Below are positions 10,726 through 22,854 of a stretch of DNA of 64,000 bases, piece after piece. Position numbers and translations under genes: made by a program. The DNA is from Haemaphysalis longicornis. Lineage: Eukaryota > Arthropoda > Arachnida > Ixodida > Ixodidae. The notes beneath the pieces are model-generated. The model was not told the DNA's origin and did no database searches. It saw nothing but the letters and a program-made list of their open reading frames with translations. The first letter of the stretch is position 1. The number at the start of each line of letters is the position of its first letter. The stretch covers positions 109,299,849 to 109,363,848 of the forward strand of contig CM023449.1 of assembly GCA_013339765.2 (NCBI GenBank), given 5' to 3'.

Positions 10726-11869
10726 CGTACCCGTTTCTTCCCAAAGTGTGCCTTCAACAGTTCTCGCTTCGCCTTTATTTCCATTTGTGCAGCAAAAAAA
10801 TTGAAAACTTGTACCCCTCTTGGTAAAGGAAAAATAAAAGTTTTTATTTTATTTAAAATTTACATATTCATCGGTATGTTCTAGGTGGGGCTCCAATATA
10901 CTTCAAGTAATAATCTCACCGACTTTTCTGTATTGTGGCTTTTTTTTAAAAAATCCGACCATGTGAAATCAAACCCCTGCTCCCCCTCCACGCCAAATAC
11001 CTATGCTTGGAAGCTTTGTTATAAAAGAATGAAAAACGAAGTAAATATGACGTGACGTTATGATAAGCGCAATGTACCAGATGACTTTCGCGTGTACTGA
11101 CATCTTGCTGCGTTGCTTCGTGCCAATCGGAGCTTTACTTACTAAAGGAGCTGTGCCTTGCAAACGGCTTAGTTTAAAGAAAAACACATGTGCAGAGATT
11201 TATAAAAAAAAAGACGTCACTGACGCATTTCAAACAGTAGCTATAAGCCGCTCTTCGCATCGATTCACAGCGGCGGGTTTTTTTTTTCAGCGTTTACTAA
11301 TTGTGGGTAATCTAAACAGCAGCTTTTTTAACAGTAATTAGGGTATCATTTGCTTGAAAGTAAACCCGGCATAATTATAATGGAATAGCATGGTGCACAA
11401 TAGCGTGCCTTTTATGTAACGAACATAGGACGCAAACTTATGAAAACCCCAAAAATGATGTAAACAAAAACCAGAGGTAAGGAGGTTAGGTAAATAAATA
11501 ATCTGGCTTCATGTAAGTTTTCACAAACCTTCAACACCTCTTCAAACCGTAAGGAGGGAAAGGTTCAGTTAAGCCTGAAGCTAGCTTTGGGCTTTCAGTC
11601 AGGGATTGCTCTCGTTTCCCCCTTTTGTACATATAAAAAAAAAAAGGCGTACAGATAACAACTGCGAAGTGATTTTATTAGGTGCTTTATTTTCCCCAGA
11701 TCTTGTTCCCGCTGCTGTAACCATCCCCGCGTTGTCACGACTAATTTGTCACTTATCGTTTCCTATGGAGTGCACGGCCCTGCTGGGGGGCACTGCCCCC
11801 GTCGTGAACGGTGGCGGGGTACGAGGGAAAAATGGACCTGGGTTTTGATACCACGCATACTTAACACAT
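10726..11869. other. No recognised gene
   Basis: AT-rich sequence without a supported ORF or repeat. The frame at 11060-11341 has no recognised domain. Confidence 0.45.
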
Positions 11870-12500
11870 GTCAAAGGCGTTCCTCCCGACCTTTCACACT
11901 AAAAAACGAGCCGAGTTTTCTTGTCGAACGTCTTTAAAAAATTCATTTTTTTCCACAGACTATAGGCGAGTGGAACCGACTACAAACCAGCTTGGTACTA
12001 CTCCCCCACTACTGCATCCTCTGTGCGATGTTAAAGGAAATTTAAGTTTACTTTTTCTTGCTCATATACGTATGAGGAATATATGAGCATGATCCTAGAC
12101 ACCATGTCTTGTCGTTACGCTTTTCTTCTTGTTGCCCTCGGTCCTGACGCGCATAGTGCCGTTACGCTTTCATATAAGACTCGTGAGTTTTCCGCGCATT
12201 GCGTGTGCTTGCTTGGTTTGGGACTGTTGGCAGCACTCTCATGCATTATTTTTGTATTGTTCTATACTTTTTCACTCGTGTATTATCATATAATGCGCTT
12301 CCTGATGTGCCGTGCGCATGTCCGAGGTTTTCTTTTTTTTTTTTTCAAACTTTTTCAGGGCCCAATGCACCCTGTGTTTTCCTGTTGCGATTGTTAAATT
12401 TCTTGTCTCTTCTGCCCACGGCTGCCCAAGGGCCCTTTTTCCAATGCTGGCAGAAATTTCCAAAAAAATAAATAAATAAAAATTTAAAAAAAATAAATAA
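11870..12500 (+). mobile_element. CR1/L2-like LINE 3' end with (TAAA)n tail
   Basis: Near 11930-12040 the plus strand encodes a SFF...GEWNRLQTSLV segment, the usual EWN-RLP motif close to the end of CR1/L2-like ORF2. It is followed by a 3' UTR ending at 12465-12500 in AAATAAATAAATAAA. The fragment is short and frameshifted. The T-rich, hydrophobic frame at 12083-12397 lies in this 3' UTR and is not a gene. Confidence 0.5.
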
Positions 12501-15500
12501 AAAAATAAAAAATTTTTTTTAAAAAAATTTAAAAATTAAAACAACTAAAAAATTTTTAAAAAAAAATAAAAAAAAAAATCCCCCCCAACCCCCTTGCTCG
12601 GATTTTTTTCCGCATTTTTGGGGAAAAAATTTTTCGAAGCACATAAAACGGGGCGCCAAAAGGTTTTCACGGTTTCCCTTTTCCAGCGCAGCGCAGCAGG
12701 GGGGCCGCTTCGAGACAGCTGCCGTCCGTGCAGCAAAGCGCACTACGCTGAGGAAAAGATTAGGCCTGTGTGTCAAGTACTCTTCCCTGTGTCCGGGGTG
12801 TAAACCGCGCTGTCTTCTTAATTTATGTTTTTAAACCAACCGGGGAAAAAAGGGCCAAAAAATTTGTGATTTATTTTTGGGGGAAAAAATAGTAAAAACA
12901 AAAAAAAGAAAAAAAAAACCCCAAACTGTGGGTTTTAACCCCCCGCCCTTTTGCATTGGGAAATGAGGTTTCTTGCTTTTTCAAAATTTTAAACCACTTT
13001 CCCCGGGAAAAAAAAAAAAAACGACCCAAGGGGTTGGTTTAAAATTTTTAAGTTTTTTTCTGTTTTTGAATGCTTTCCGTTGAAGAGGGGGCACAAAGGG
13101 TAGGGCCCCTTTTCCCCAACCTGCGCATGGGTTTCCCTTTTGCGTACATCTGCAAGGGTTCCCATGAACCCGGCGCTTATTGCTTTTGCAATTTACCCTT
13201 TCCCCAATTGGGGTTTAAAAATGAAAGGGGCTTTTTCCCGTGGTTTTTCCTTGTTCGGCCCGGGGTTGTCTTTTGTGGGGGCTTTGGGGGAAAGGGACCG
13301 TTTTAAGTAATTTCCAAAGAATTCCGGGCCCAATTTCCCCGGAAATTAAATTTTTTCCCAAAAGGCCACTAAAAACTTTTTTCCTCCACGTAATTCCAAA
13401 AAGGAAAATTTAAATTGGTTTTGGGGGGTTTCGAGAATGGCCAAAAAAATTTAAAAAATTTTTAAAAGGTAATTAAATTTTTTTCAAAACCAATTAAAAA
13501 TTATATTTTCCCAAAAAAATTTCCCCCGGGCTTCATTTTAATTCCATGAGACCCCGAAATTTGGGGGAAAAAAAATAAAAAATTCTGCAATTTTTTAAAC
13601 CCCAAAAAAAATCGAGGTTAAATTCGCCTGGGAAATTTTTTTCCCCTTTCCACGCCCGGGCCTTCCAAGGGGGAAAAGGAAAAAGGGTGGTTTTTAAAAA
13701 AACCGCCGGGGGTTTCCTTAAGGAAAAGGGGGAAAAGGGGGCATTTCAAAACCCCGAAGGGCGGCGGGATAAAAAGGTTTTTCAGTTGAAAAAAAGGATA
13801 ACGCCGCTTTTTTCCCCCGGTCCCCAAAACCCAAACAAAACATAAAAACCCGGGGGGCAAAATGACACTGGGCGCTTGAATTTTTTTTTCGGCCACCCCT
13901 AAACATTCCTTCCCAAAAGAAACCTTCGTTTAAAGGAAAAGGTTTTTTTTGGGGGAAAGGGGCGATTTGGGGGAAAACCTTGTAATTTAAAGTTTTGAGC
14001 AAAATTTTTTAAATTCCATTGGGGTTGGTAGTGATAAAAAATAAAGGGCCCGGGGGGAAAATTTTGGGGGAAACCCCCCCCCCCTTTTCGGCCCCCCTTT
14101 TTTTAAAAAAAATTTTAAAAAAAACCCAAAAATTTTTAAAAATTTTTTTTCCCCCCGTGGGTTTTTTCAGGTTTAAAGGAACCCCCCGGAAGGCGCAAAA
14201 AAAATTCAAATTTTTTGGGTTAAGGTTGGGGGGCTTGCCTTTCAAGGGAAAAAATTTACGGTCCAAGGTTTTTTTTCCTTATGCTGGCCCCCCAATGCCG
14301 GGTTGGAAAAACCAAAAAAGATCAAAGGGTTAAAGGGGGGTGGGTTTGGGGGGGAGGGTTTTTTGGAAAAAAATTTTTTGGTTTAAATTCCCCCAAAAAT
14401 TTAAATTTTCCCCTTTTTGAATTTTTGGGATTTAACCCCCAACCCCCACCAAGGCAATTTAAAAACTTGGCCCCGGAAAAAAAAAATCCTTTTAAAAGGG
14501 GGGCCCGGGGGGAAAAACCATTTTGGGAGAACCCAAAAGGGTTTAAAAAATTTTTCCCCCCCTAACCCCCCTTTCTTTTCCACTTAAAAGGGGTTCCCCC
14601 CCCCTTCCCCCCCCCCCCCCCCCCCTTACCCCCGGGGGGGCCGGGGGTTTGGGAATTTTTCCTTTTTTTAAAGTTTTTTTCCAATTTTTTCCCCGGGGGG
14701 GGCCCCCGTTTTTTTGGGGGAAACCGGGCCCCCCCGCAGGGAGTTGCGTTCCAAAAGGGGCCAAGGAGGGGTTTTTTTGGGGACTCCGGGGTTTAATTGG
14801 GGGGACTTTTGTGAAATTTTTGGGGGTTCCCCCCCCCCGGGTCTTTCAACCCCCCCTTTTTCCGGGCGGTTTTTAAAAACCTGAAATTTTGGGGGTTTCC
14901 CCCAAAATTTTTTTAAAGGGTTTTTTTTTTCTTTTTTCCCTTCTTCTTTATAAATTATATTCTTTTTAAAATTCCCAAAACCCCCGGGTTCCTTAATTTT
15001 TTGGGGGGGCACCCCTGGCCCCCCCTGGGGGAATAAACCGGGAATCAGTTTTCATCTCAACCCCCGGGGGTTTTTTAAATTCCCGTCCCCGGGGGGGGCC
15101 CCATTTTTTTTTTGTTGGGGGGGGGCGGGGGGACGCCCCCCAATTTTCCCGACCATTTAAAAAAAAGGATTTTTTCCCCCCCAAAAAGGGGGGGACCCCA
15201 AAAAAACCCCCCGGGGGGAAAGGAATTTTAAAAAAAAACGTTTGTTAAATGGAACGTTTTACAGAAATTTCCCCGGGGGCCCAAAATAAGGGTTAAAATT
15301 ATTAAAAAAAATTTGCCCCCAAAAGTTTTCAACTTTTTTAACCCCCCTTCCCCCGCCCCGCCCCGCCCTTCCCCTTGCCTTTTTCTTGGCCAGGGAATTA
15401 ACAAAAAGGGGGTTTTGGGGGGGGGAACCCCCCAAAATTTTTTTTGGGTTTTCCGGGTTAAATTTTTAAAAACCAAAAGCTTTTGGTTTCAAACCAAACC

Positions 15501-16990
15501 GGGTGAAGTTCAAAAACCTTGGTTTGGGGGGCAGGGGGGGGAAAAAGTTTTTGGGGGGGGCCCGCCCCTTCCAAAAAACCCACCCCCCAAAGACAAAAAA
15601 AATTAGGCCCCCCCCCAGGGAAAGGACCTCCAAACCTAAAAATTTTGGGGGGGTTTTTTCCCCCGTTAAAAAAAACCCCTTGGAATTAAAAAAATTTGGC
15701 GGCCCTTGGAACCCCCGCCTAGCCAAAACCCCACCCGCCCCCTGGCCCCCGGAAAAAAAGAAAACCCGGAACCAAAAAAAGGATTTAATCCCGTTTTTTG
15801 CCCGGAAACCTAAGGGGGTTCTAGATATTTTTCGGGGGTTGGGGCGCCGCAAGGCAAATTCTGGGGGGCGGGGGGGCCCCCGGGTTTTAAAAATTCCCCT
15901 TTGAAAAACTAAAGGGCCCGCCCCGAACCAAAAAACAAAAAAAAGGAAAGAAAAACCGAAAGGCCCCCAAAACCAAAACACAAAAAAGCGGAAAAAAAAA
16001 ACAAATATTAAAAAAAAATTAATTTTCCTTTTTAGGGCCCCCGCCCTTTTTAATTTTTCCCCGGGTTTTAAAGGACCAAAAAACCGCCCCGGGGGGCCCC
16101 TAAAATTGGGGTATCCCCTGGGCAAAGGGGCCGCGGGCCAAAACCTTTAAAAATTAAATTTAAGGGGGAAGGCCCTTGTTTTACCTTTTTTACCAAACCA
16201 CGGGTTCCTTTCGTTTGTGCCCCAGGGGAAAAAATTTTAAATTCCGGCGGGGATTTTCGTCGGGGGGGATGGCCCCGGGCCCCCCTTGGCCCCAAATCGG
16301 GAAAATGAAATTTTATTCCCGGGCCGGTGTCCCCCCTTCCCTTTTTCTTGGGGCCGGGGCCCCCCCCAGGGGCCCAAAGGGCCGGGTTCCGTTCTTGCGC
16401 GTGCCCCCCCGTTATTTTTCTTTTGGGAAAAAAAACCCGGTAAAAAAAAAAATTTTTCAAACCCAAAATGGAAAGAAAAAACCAAACCCCGGGCCCCCCG
16501 GCCTTAAGAAAAATTTGAAAAAATTTTAAAAAAAAGAAAATTTTGGGGGGAAAAAAAAAACGCCGGGCCCCCAAATTTTTTGGGAAAAATTTCGACGCCC
16601 CCTTCTTAGGGCAAAAACATTTGGGGGAACCCCAAAGGGAAGCGGCCGCTAAAAAGCCCCTTTCGCGTTTCCCCACCCCCCCCTTTAAAGGGGCGAAGGC
16701 CCCTTAAAAACAAAAAAAAAACAAAAATTTTTAAAAATAAAAACGGGGGGGAAAAAAGAAAAAAAAAGGGGAAATTTTAAAGGGGGAAGGGGATTAAAAA
16801 GAAAAAAAAAAAATGCAAAATAAAAAAATGAAAAAAAAATAAAAAAAAATCAAAAAAAATAAAAAATATAAAATAAATGAAAATCAGAAAAAAGACAAGT
16901 AAAAGATGAAGGTAAATAAATAAAGCATAGTATAAAAAAAATGAAAATAAAACCAAATTGGAAATGAGTTTAAAAAAAAAATAAATACTA
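12501..16990. other. Large homopolymer-inflated block, probable assembly artefact
   Basis: From about 12840 to 16780 the sequence is nearly all runs of three to ten identical bases, with very few alternating steps. Its edges (12470-12590 and 16790-17000) are A/T runs. Many long frames result, rich in Gly, Pro, Phe and Lys, on both strands and all overlapping. No domain, start context or codon pattern supports any of them. A short more normal segment lies at about 12640-12830. Confidence 0.7.
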
Positions 16991-17599
16991 TTTATATAAA
17001 AGAAAGAAAATTTGGGGAAAGGGTACGCATTGCGCGAAAGCTTCGCTGGTTTATCCAAACCCTTTCCCCGATGGAATGGCTCATGAATTTTTTATCTTCA
17101 TCGCCGCTGCTCTTTGGGTGCTCCCCGGCCCGCAGGTAGCCCGTGGGGATTCTCATTTTCCTTAAAAAAAACAAAAAGGCAGTAACAAAAAAAAGGTACG
17201 AGCACAAGATTCTCAGATACTGCTGTGACTCACAGCACTTTATGATAAACAAGCCGTAGTTCCCGGCCATGCCCGGGTGTGTCAGTAAATATAACAATGG
17301 GTATAACACATACTGAGTACACCGGTAAGGTCGTTATTTTTTCCCCAAATCTAGATTCCCTCAGTAGGTATAGTTTAGAACAAAGTCTGAAATTACCCTC
17401 GAAGACATGAAATTACCTCGAAGAATTTCCAAAAAAATCGTTTTAGTGTTTTAGTGAAACTGGATACCAGTACTCCCTTCTCCTCTCCAGCACAAAAATT
17501 TCAATCGTGTACGGCGTCCATAGACGAAAGCACACAAAATACGCTTTTCGGCAAAGCCAACTTTCCCCCCGAATACTCTGTAGCTCTCAGTCTAACCGG
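16991..17599. other. No recognised gene
   Basis: Sequence regains normal complexity but no coding region or known repeat is recognised. Confidence 0.45.
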
Positions 17600-17805
17600 C
17601 GATTTTTAAGGGCGAAAGCCTGAAGTGCCCCATTGCGCGAACAACCGGCGTTGTTGTTGGTAAAGTTGTTATTTTATCCTGCACTTAAAAAAGGCCGCCG
17701 CTGAAAAGAGTAAACAAAAATCACATTTCAGAGCGATCGGGCATCAAACTTTGGTCTCCCAAGTACGAGCCGAGTGCGTTAAACCCCCGCGCTACAACAA
17801 CTTCT
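17600..17805 (-). repeat. tRNA-derived SINE, family C
   Basis: On the minus strand: head with GTAGCGCGGGGGTTTAACGC and a B-box-like AGTTTGATGCC, then CTCTTTTCAGCGGCGGCC, an AACAAC-rich segment, and AATGGGGCACTTCAGGCTTTCGCC. The order matches the copy at 7375-7565. Confidence 0.6.
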
Positions 17806-18119
17806 TTTCTTCTTTTCTCTTTATTGCCTGTCTTCGGTATACACAATACAAAAACCAATAAAAAAAAGGATTACAAAGCGCGAAAAGACGCCAGCACGTC
17901 ACTTGCAAATGTGCGATTGTTAAAAAGGCCGAAGCCATGCCACACTTTCCAACACATTTAACCAGTCAGGTGGAGAAGGTTTTGGGGTTTATACACTTCT
18001 AAGATCTCCCGTACACTCTGGCCAAAAAAACTCTCTCCCCGGCCTCACATCAACATCATTATTCGAGATTTCCACATGCTATACAGGCCAGGAACATCAA
18101 AAGATCATACGGGACGCCG

Positions 18120-18744
18120 CCGTAGTTTTCAACGGCCAAGAACCTGATTCCATGGCTATCCGACGGGAAACCCCTTTTTTTGTGTTCTCTGCAAAACGTC
18201 CCAAAAGGAAAACCCCGTCCCAACAGTCTATGAACGAGTGCTCTACTGTTTCTGGCTTTTTACAAACCAAGCAGTCAGCTGGGCCTCATGTAAAAAAAAA
18301 ACCTTTTGGGAAACATCCAAGTTTTAACAGGTAATACTCCCGCGTGTAATTTAAAAAAAAAAAACTTTACATAAGGCGGGACAGTCATTTTTTTTACACA
18401 CTGACATACATCTTCTCCTGGCCCTGCACTGTATAGGGATCTGTACAAAAGGGGTGGGGAAAGGCGTGTCAAGAAGGTTTTCTATACAGCTTTTTTTTTG
18501 TGCACGGTAGCCGGATATTCGAAACAACACCGTGAGAATAAAAATCTTGCCCCAAATACCACCTCACGTAGATAGCCATGAATGCCACCGTCATGGACAC
18601 AGGAATAAAAACAAATTCGGGCAAAACTCTACCCCCACACCAAAGGTGCGCAAAAATAGGGTTTGGCACATCACGTAGAAAAAGAAAGCGGTGCACAACC
18701 TGACGTAGAAAAAGGTTCGCAAGAGAAAGGCCCCCACAGCTCAC
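18120..18744 (-). pseudogene. Tx1-like LINE ORF2 C-terminus
   Basis: The frame 18744-18469 contains GGLSLANLFLRQVVHRFLF, matching the 'GGLGL.NL' block near the end of Tx1/L1-like ORF2. Further on, at about 18340-18120, remnants of an E...H.F..CW segment are followed by an F-W-D-V-L-like stretch. These resemble the C-terminal zinc-finger-like motif, but with frame breaks. Confidence 0.6.
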
Positions 18745-18972
18745 TCGTCTAAACAGGTGGGTTCGACTTATGCGCTCCCCAAATGGAACACCAAATAAAA
18801 AATTTCCCGCATTTCCCCGAGGGGAAGAAGTGAAAGTGCGAATGCACGATTGGGAAATTTTCGCGGTTCGGAATGTTCGCGAAAAAAGAGATCACACACA
18901 CAAAACACACAAAAAAAAAAAGAAAGAAAAATTCATTTATTCACAGACACATATTTTTGTTGTCGTTGTACT

Positions 18973-19387
18973 TGATTGCTAGACGGATCTCAGCTTTGAA
19001 ATTTCGTGTCAGTACTCCTTTAAGCGGGTGCAAGCCCTTCTCACGCCCGATTCCTGGCCAATCCCCCACGTGGGTATGTGCCATGCACAGAACCTATTTT
19101 TTGTTTTCGTTTCAAATTGATTGCTAGAGCGGATCTCAGCTTTGAAATTTTGGGGTCAGTACTCTTTTAAGCAGGTGCATTAGCCCCTTCCCCACGCCCG
19201 ATTCCTGGCCAATCCCCCAAAGTGGGTATGTCCATGTCCGCGGCCAGGCAGCGCGCGCCCATCTGCCCCCCTTGCCAAGGAAGACGAGGAGATTCCTGGG
19301 CCCAAACCCCCACGTGGGTATGTGCCATGTCAGCGGCCAGGGAGCGCGCGCCCATCTCCCCCCGTTGCCAAGGAAAACGAGGACGCG
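18973..19387 (+). repeat. Tandem repeat region inside the Tx1-like LINE
   Basis: A unit beginning TTGATTGCTAGA.CGGATCTC occurs at 18973-19117 and again from 19118, about 145 bases long in the first copy. The segment ending in CACGTGGGTATGTGCCATG-type sequence recurs three times (about 19066, 19217 and 19310). The latter two copies also repeat CAGGCAGCGCGCGCCCATCT-like sequence. Array units and strand are arbitrary. Confidence 0.6.
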
Positions 19388-19656
19388 CGCACCCCCAGCG
19401 TTGCTATGTGGGGGCGGGGGTCCCGGAAAATTTAGGGGCGCTTATAAAGTGCATTCGCACTTAAAACAGCAAACACCCTGTGCAATCTTTGCAAATTTGG
19501 GACGCGAGCAATGGAGAACCTGCATCACGTACCAAAGTTTTGACACGAAGAATAGATAACACAATCGCTCGCGTGAACACGGACAACAGCTTACCTCCCC
19601 CCTTATACACTTTATCACGGATTTCGATGGCTTGCTTTCACCCGAAAGGGTCACTG

Positions 19657-21112
19657 TCACGATAGTTTTCGAGGGGGGTGTTTTAAATACTTCACTGGTG
19701 TGTCTACCCAGCTGATACCTGCGAATGTACGCGGCTTCCACAAACCCGCTGCCATGCCCGAAACCAATACACTTATCCCAATTGACGGAACTACCAGTGT
19801 AGAGGCAGAACCTTTTAAGGGAAAACTTATACTTTCGTGGATGCTACCCGTGTCTTGGAAAAACAAAGCAATGTCGTCTGCATAAGCGAGCGCATGAACT
19901 ACGCAGGACTGTAATGAAAACCCGCTTATTTTCCTATTTTGAAGGGTGTTTGCACAAAACGTTTCAATAAACATACAGAACAGCAGCGAGGACCGCGGGC
20001 ACCCCCGGCGTACAGAACGGCTGACCTGAGCTGAAGCGCCTACCGACTTGTTGACCACCGAGCTTGTACTTTAAATCACTGTACGCCATGCGTACACCCT
20101 CCGTAATCATTTTTCCTACTTTGTGTGCTCAAGAATCATCAATAGCAGTTCGGGGAGACCTTGTCGAACGCTTTTTCTAAGTCTATTTGCCATTGCTACT
20201 TCTTGCTCAAGGCTGTCAGAGCATTCCAGGATGCTACGGGCTACGTGGGGATTGGTCGTAATAGAACATCCCTTAATGCCACATGTTTGGTGTGGTCCGA
20301 CTATTTCTTTCGCTACTAATTGCAGCCGGCAGCTAAGACCTTCATTAATATCTTATAGCGACATTTGAGAGACCGATTGGACAGTATGCTGATACATTCC
20401 GAAGTTTAATGGAATCTTCAGTCTTTGGAATGAGAACTGTGCGAGATAGAGTGAAAGATTATGGCAGTCTGTTGCTTTCGTACGCTTTGTCGTAAACTTC
20501 ACATATAACACTGCGCTAAGGTGTCTTTAAAGGCCTTGTAAAAACACGCGCCTAGGCCATCTGGGCCTGGCGTTTTACCGGGGGGTTTAAAACATCAATG
20601 GCAATCAAAATTTCATTAACGGTGATTGGCATCTCAAGGATACCCTTCATGTCGTCTCCTATTGTAGGCATTAAGTTCAAGAATTCGTGACAGAAATTAT
20701 CGGCATAGAACTTGATAACAGAGAAAAGGGCTTCATAAAAATCCTTAAAAGCACCCTCTATCTGCGCGTGGTCACTGGTTAGCACTCCACGATTTTCGAT
20801 TTCGACTATCCTATTTCTACAGGCGTAGCGCTTTTCTGATGCAAACGCGCTCTTGGTGGGCGCTTCATCTAACAGCAACCTTTCCGCCCTTGCTCTCACC
20901 AGGGCACCATGGTATTTATTCCAGTCTATAACTTCAAGCTCCGGCCTAACCCTTTTAATCTCTTCCTTATTTGACCCTGGCGACTGGCATTCTTCATTAG
21001 TAAGCGACGCGAGGTTTTTACGTAGAAGTTGTTCGCTTTGTCTCTCACGATACATCCGTGCACTTGATTTTTTTACCGCACTCAACTTTACTTCTTGTTT
21101 AAAATTTCCCAC
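19657..21112 (-). pseudogene. Tx1/L1-like LINE reverse transcriptase, broken
   Basis: The upstream part (21112-20552) is a 186-aa frame with charged helices and EAPTKSAFASEK, the pre-RT block typical of L1/Tx1 ('GE.PTK.F..LEK'). The downstream frame (20058-19657) has RSVRRGCPRSSLLF (the 'GCPLSP.LF' block) and the catalytic AYADDIALF box. It ends with a WVDTPVKYL motif ('FLGV'-like). Between 20552 and 20058 the reading is interrupted. The YADD aspartates are both present, but the copy cannot make a full protein. Confidence 0.7.
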
Positions 21113-21119
21113 CTAGAGG

Positions 21120-21650
21120 ACCAGCTAGTTTTCCTATCTGGTAAACGCTGTATTTTTTTTTATTTATTTCAGTTCTAAATTTTCCTCCTGGAAAAATTTT
21201 TCTATTCATTTTGCAAAGACTCCAATTAAACGTGTTTGCTCTTGGCTTGCGCCCACCATGGGTAAAAGAAACCAGGCAGTGGTCGCTAAACGACAAGGGT
21301 GTCATGCAATAATCACCGCACTCAAGGGAAGTGCTCGAGCGAAACATAAATCCGATCCAAGCGGGCGTGGCTTGTGCCCTGAAAATGGGTGAATTGCACT
21401 TGTCGTGCGCCAAGCAGCGCATCCCCGACATCTTCTAAACAATAGTCTGATGCTGCCTCAATCAACGCCAAGATACTCGAGTCACGGAATGGCGTATCAC
21501 TGGACTTGTCGCGCGCAGAGCATACACAGATAAAGTTTCCCAAAAAAAAACAACTATCGTTCAGTTCCATTAGTGCACGGATATTCTCAAAAAAACTCTC
21601 CTTTCGTTCGCTCGTGTCGGCGCATACACAACTACAACACGCCAATCACG
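21120..21650 (-). pseudogene. Tx1-like LINE endonuclease (EEP family) remnant
   Basis: On the minus strand FFLGNFICVCSARDKS (a decayed GDFN motif), FTHFQGTSHARLDRIYVS (the 'S..RLDR.YVS' block) and LSFSDHCLVSF (the SDH catalytic block) appear in order across two frames (21645-21322 and 21431-21099). This is the apurinic-like endonuclease that nicks target DNA. The key Asp of GDFN is replaced (GNF). Confidence 0.65.
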
Positions 21651-21680
21651 CGACAAAAAATTTAAAAACGCTTACTATGA

Positions 21681-22454
21681 ACCCCCCTGCAAGACAAGCC
21701 GCGACCGATTCAATTGCAACGCCCAAACTCTGTTTAATTAACAGCCTACGCCCCCCCCCCCCCCCCCCCCGGAAAAAGCTGGAAACACCGAGACTCTTCG
21801 ATTTACCGTCTGGGAGTCACCGAGAATAGTCCGCAGGTAGTCCGAAGATTCTCCATGAGATAGGAATACATATGAAAAAAGAATGCCGGATTGCTTCTGG
21901 GGGGGTCCGCGGTGAGTCCGAGACGATAAAACGAAGAGCCCCACTGTAAATAGTCACGTGGGGTCAGGACGCTCGACTTCCGGTCTGTGAATTCCCGCCA
22001 ACGCCGCCTGGGGGTTGATCCTGCTTATCTTAGGCACTATGGACCCCAACCTTAAAGAACGGTAGCCCTTGCTCTGCCGGCCTCAACGAGTGGTTACAGT
22101 TTTCTGTAGCCCTCGGGTTGCCAAGTTTTTCAACTTTTCGTCTGCCCGCATACCCCCCCCTTGGTCGCGCCCTACTCTTTGCCGATTTTTGGCCGGATGG
22201 TGCGGACGCTACGATTTGGATATTTGGGGTTTTTTTCCTTCCTAACTTACTGTCAGGGGCGGCGGAAGGGTCTTGGAACCTTTTTCAACTATTTATTGAT
22301 TGCCTTTTTTTTTTTCCCACTTTTGCGTTTTCAAATGTGCGTATAAAATTTGCGAGAAATGCGCTTACCGAATTGATTTATGTGTCCAAACTATCGGAGC
22401 AACCTCGCGATCAAGCGATTATAACCTTTAAGAGGCCATTATATTGCAGACATC
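21681..22454. other. No recognised gene; long C run
   Basis: A run of about 21 C lies at 21751-21771. The plus-strand frame at 22118-22465 is hydrophobic and T-run driven, with no domain. Confidence 0.45.
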
Positions 22455-22619
22455 CTAAAAGATAGAAGTGCTTGCCACAAGCACGAAAAAAATCTTGGCA
22501 CCGTCGACTCCGAGAGTCCGATGAGTGGCAACCAGACGATCTTTCGGCAGAGCGTGCCTCGTTTTCACATTACGCCAGTCGCTGGCTTTGCAACCAACGA
22601 CGCAGCACGGGTAATTCAT
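22455..22619 (-). CDS. Possible THAP-domain first exon
   Basis: From an ATG at 22619 (minus strand) the frame begins MNYPCCVVGCKASDW. Its C-x3-C pattern and following basic residues and proline resemble the start of a THAP zinc finger (C2CH). The second half of the finger (AVPTF, CxxH) is not in this frame and would need a downstream exon, which I could not find. The preceding ~170 bases on the minus strand are GC- and CpG-rich and could be a 5' UTR/promoter. THAP genes and P-element-derived copies are common in arthropods. The call may be chance or a transposase relic. Confidence 0.3.
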   Translation of the reverse strand: MNYPCCVVGCKASDWRNVKTRHALPKDRLVATHRTLGVDGAKIFFVLVASTSIF

Positions 22620-22854
22620 GTCTGTCCAGCGGACGCGGAGCCCCGTTTCGGAACTTCGCTGCTGAATCGGAGACGGCGCGGCGGCAAGCGGCGGTCGGGG
22701 GAAGCCCGCACACGAATGGAGACCGGAAACGCACCATCGTGGCGTCGCGTGCGGCGAGACGTCGTTAGAAAACGTACAGCGAATGGCTTTCAAATGACGC
22801 AGCCAGCGCGGACTGTGGAGTCAGCCTCATCGGCTGAGAAAGGCTATGTTTAAA

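Larger units (their letters stand above)
17815..21680 (-). mobile_element. Tx1/L1-like LINE, degenerate, minus strand
   Basis: Running right to left the minus strand carries endonuclease remnants (21650-21120), an RT linker and RT (21112-19657) and a C-terminal region with a Cys/His motif (18744-18120). The 3' end with AATAAAG lies near 17815-17830. The order and motifs fit the L1/Tx1 group. The element is broken by many stops, and a tandem repeat region (18973-19387) lies between RT and C-terminus. Confidence 0.7.

Noticed and set aside
12083..12397. 104-aa membrane-like ORF
   Set aside because: Falls in the 3' UTR of a LINE fragment that ends in (TAAA)n.
12501..16990. Many overlapping long ORFs (up to ~220 aa) on both strands
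   Set aside because: All lie in inflated homopolymer sequence, with Gly/Pro/Phe/Lys-only composition and no domain.
22118..22465. 115-aa plus-strand hydrophobic ORF
   Set aside because: Caused by T runs; no domain or start context.
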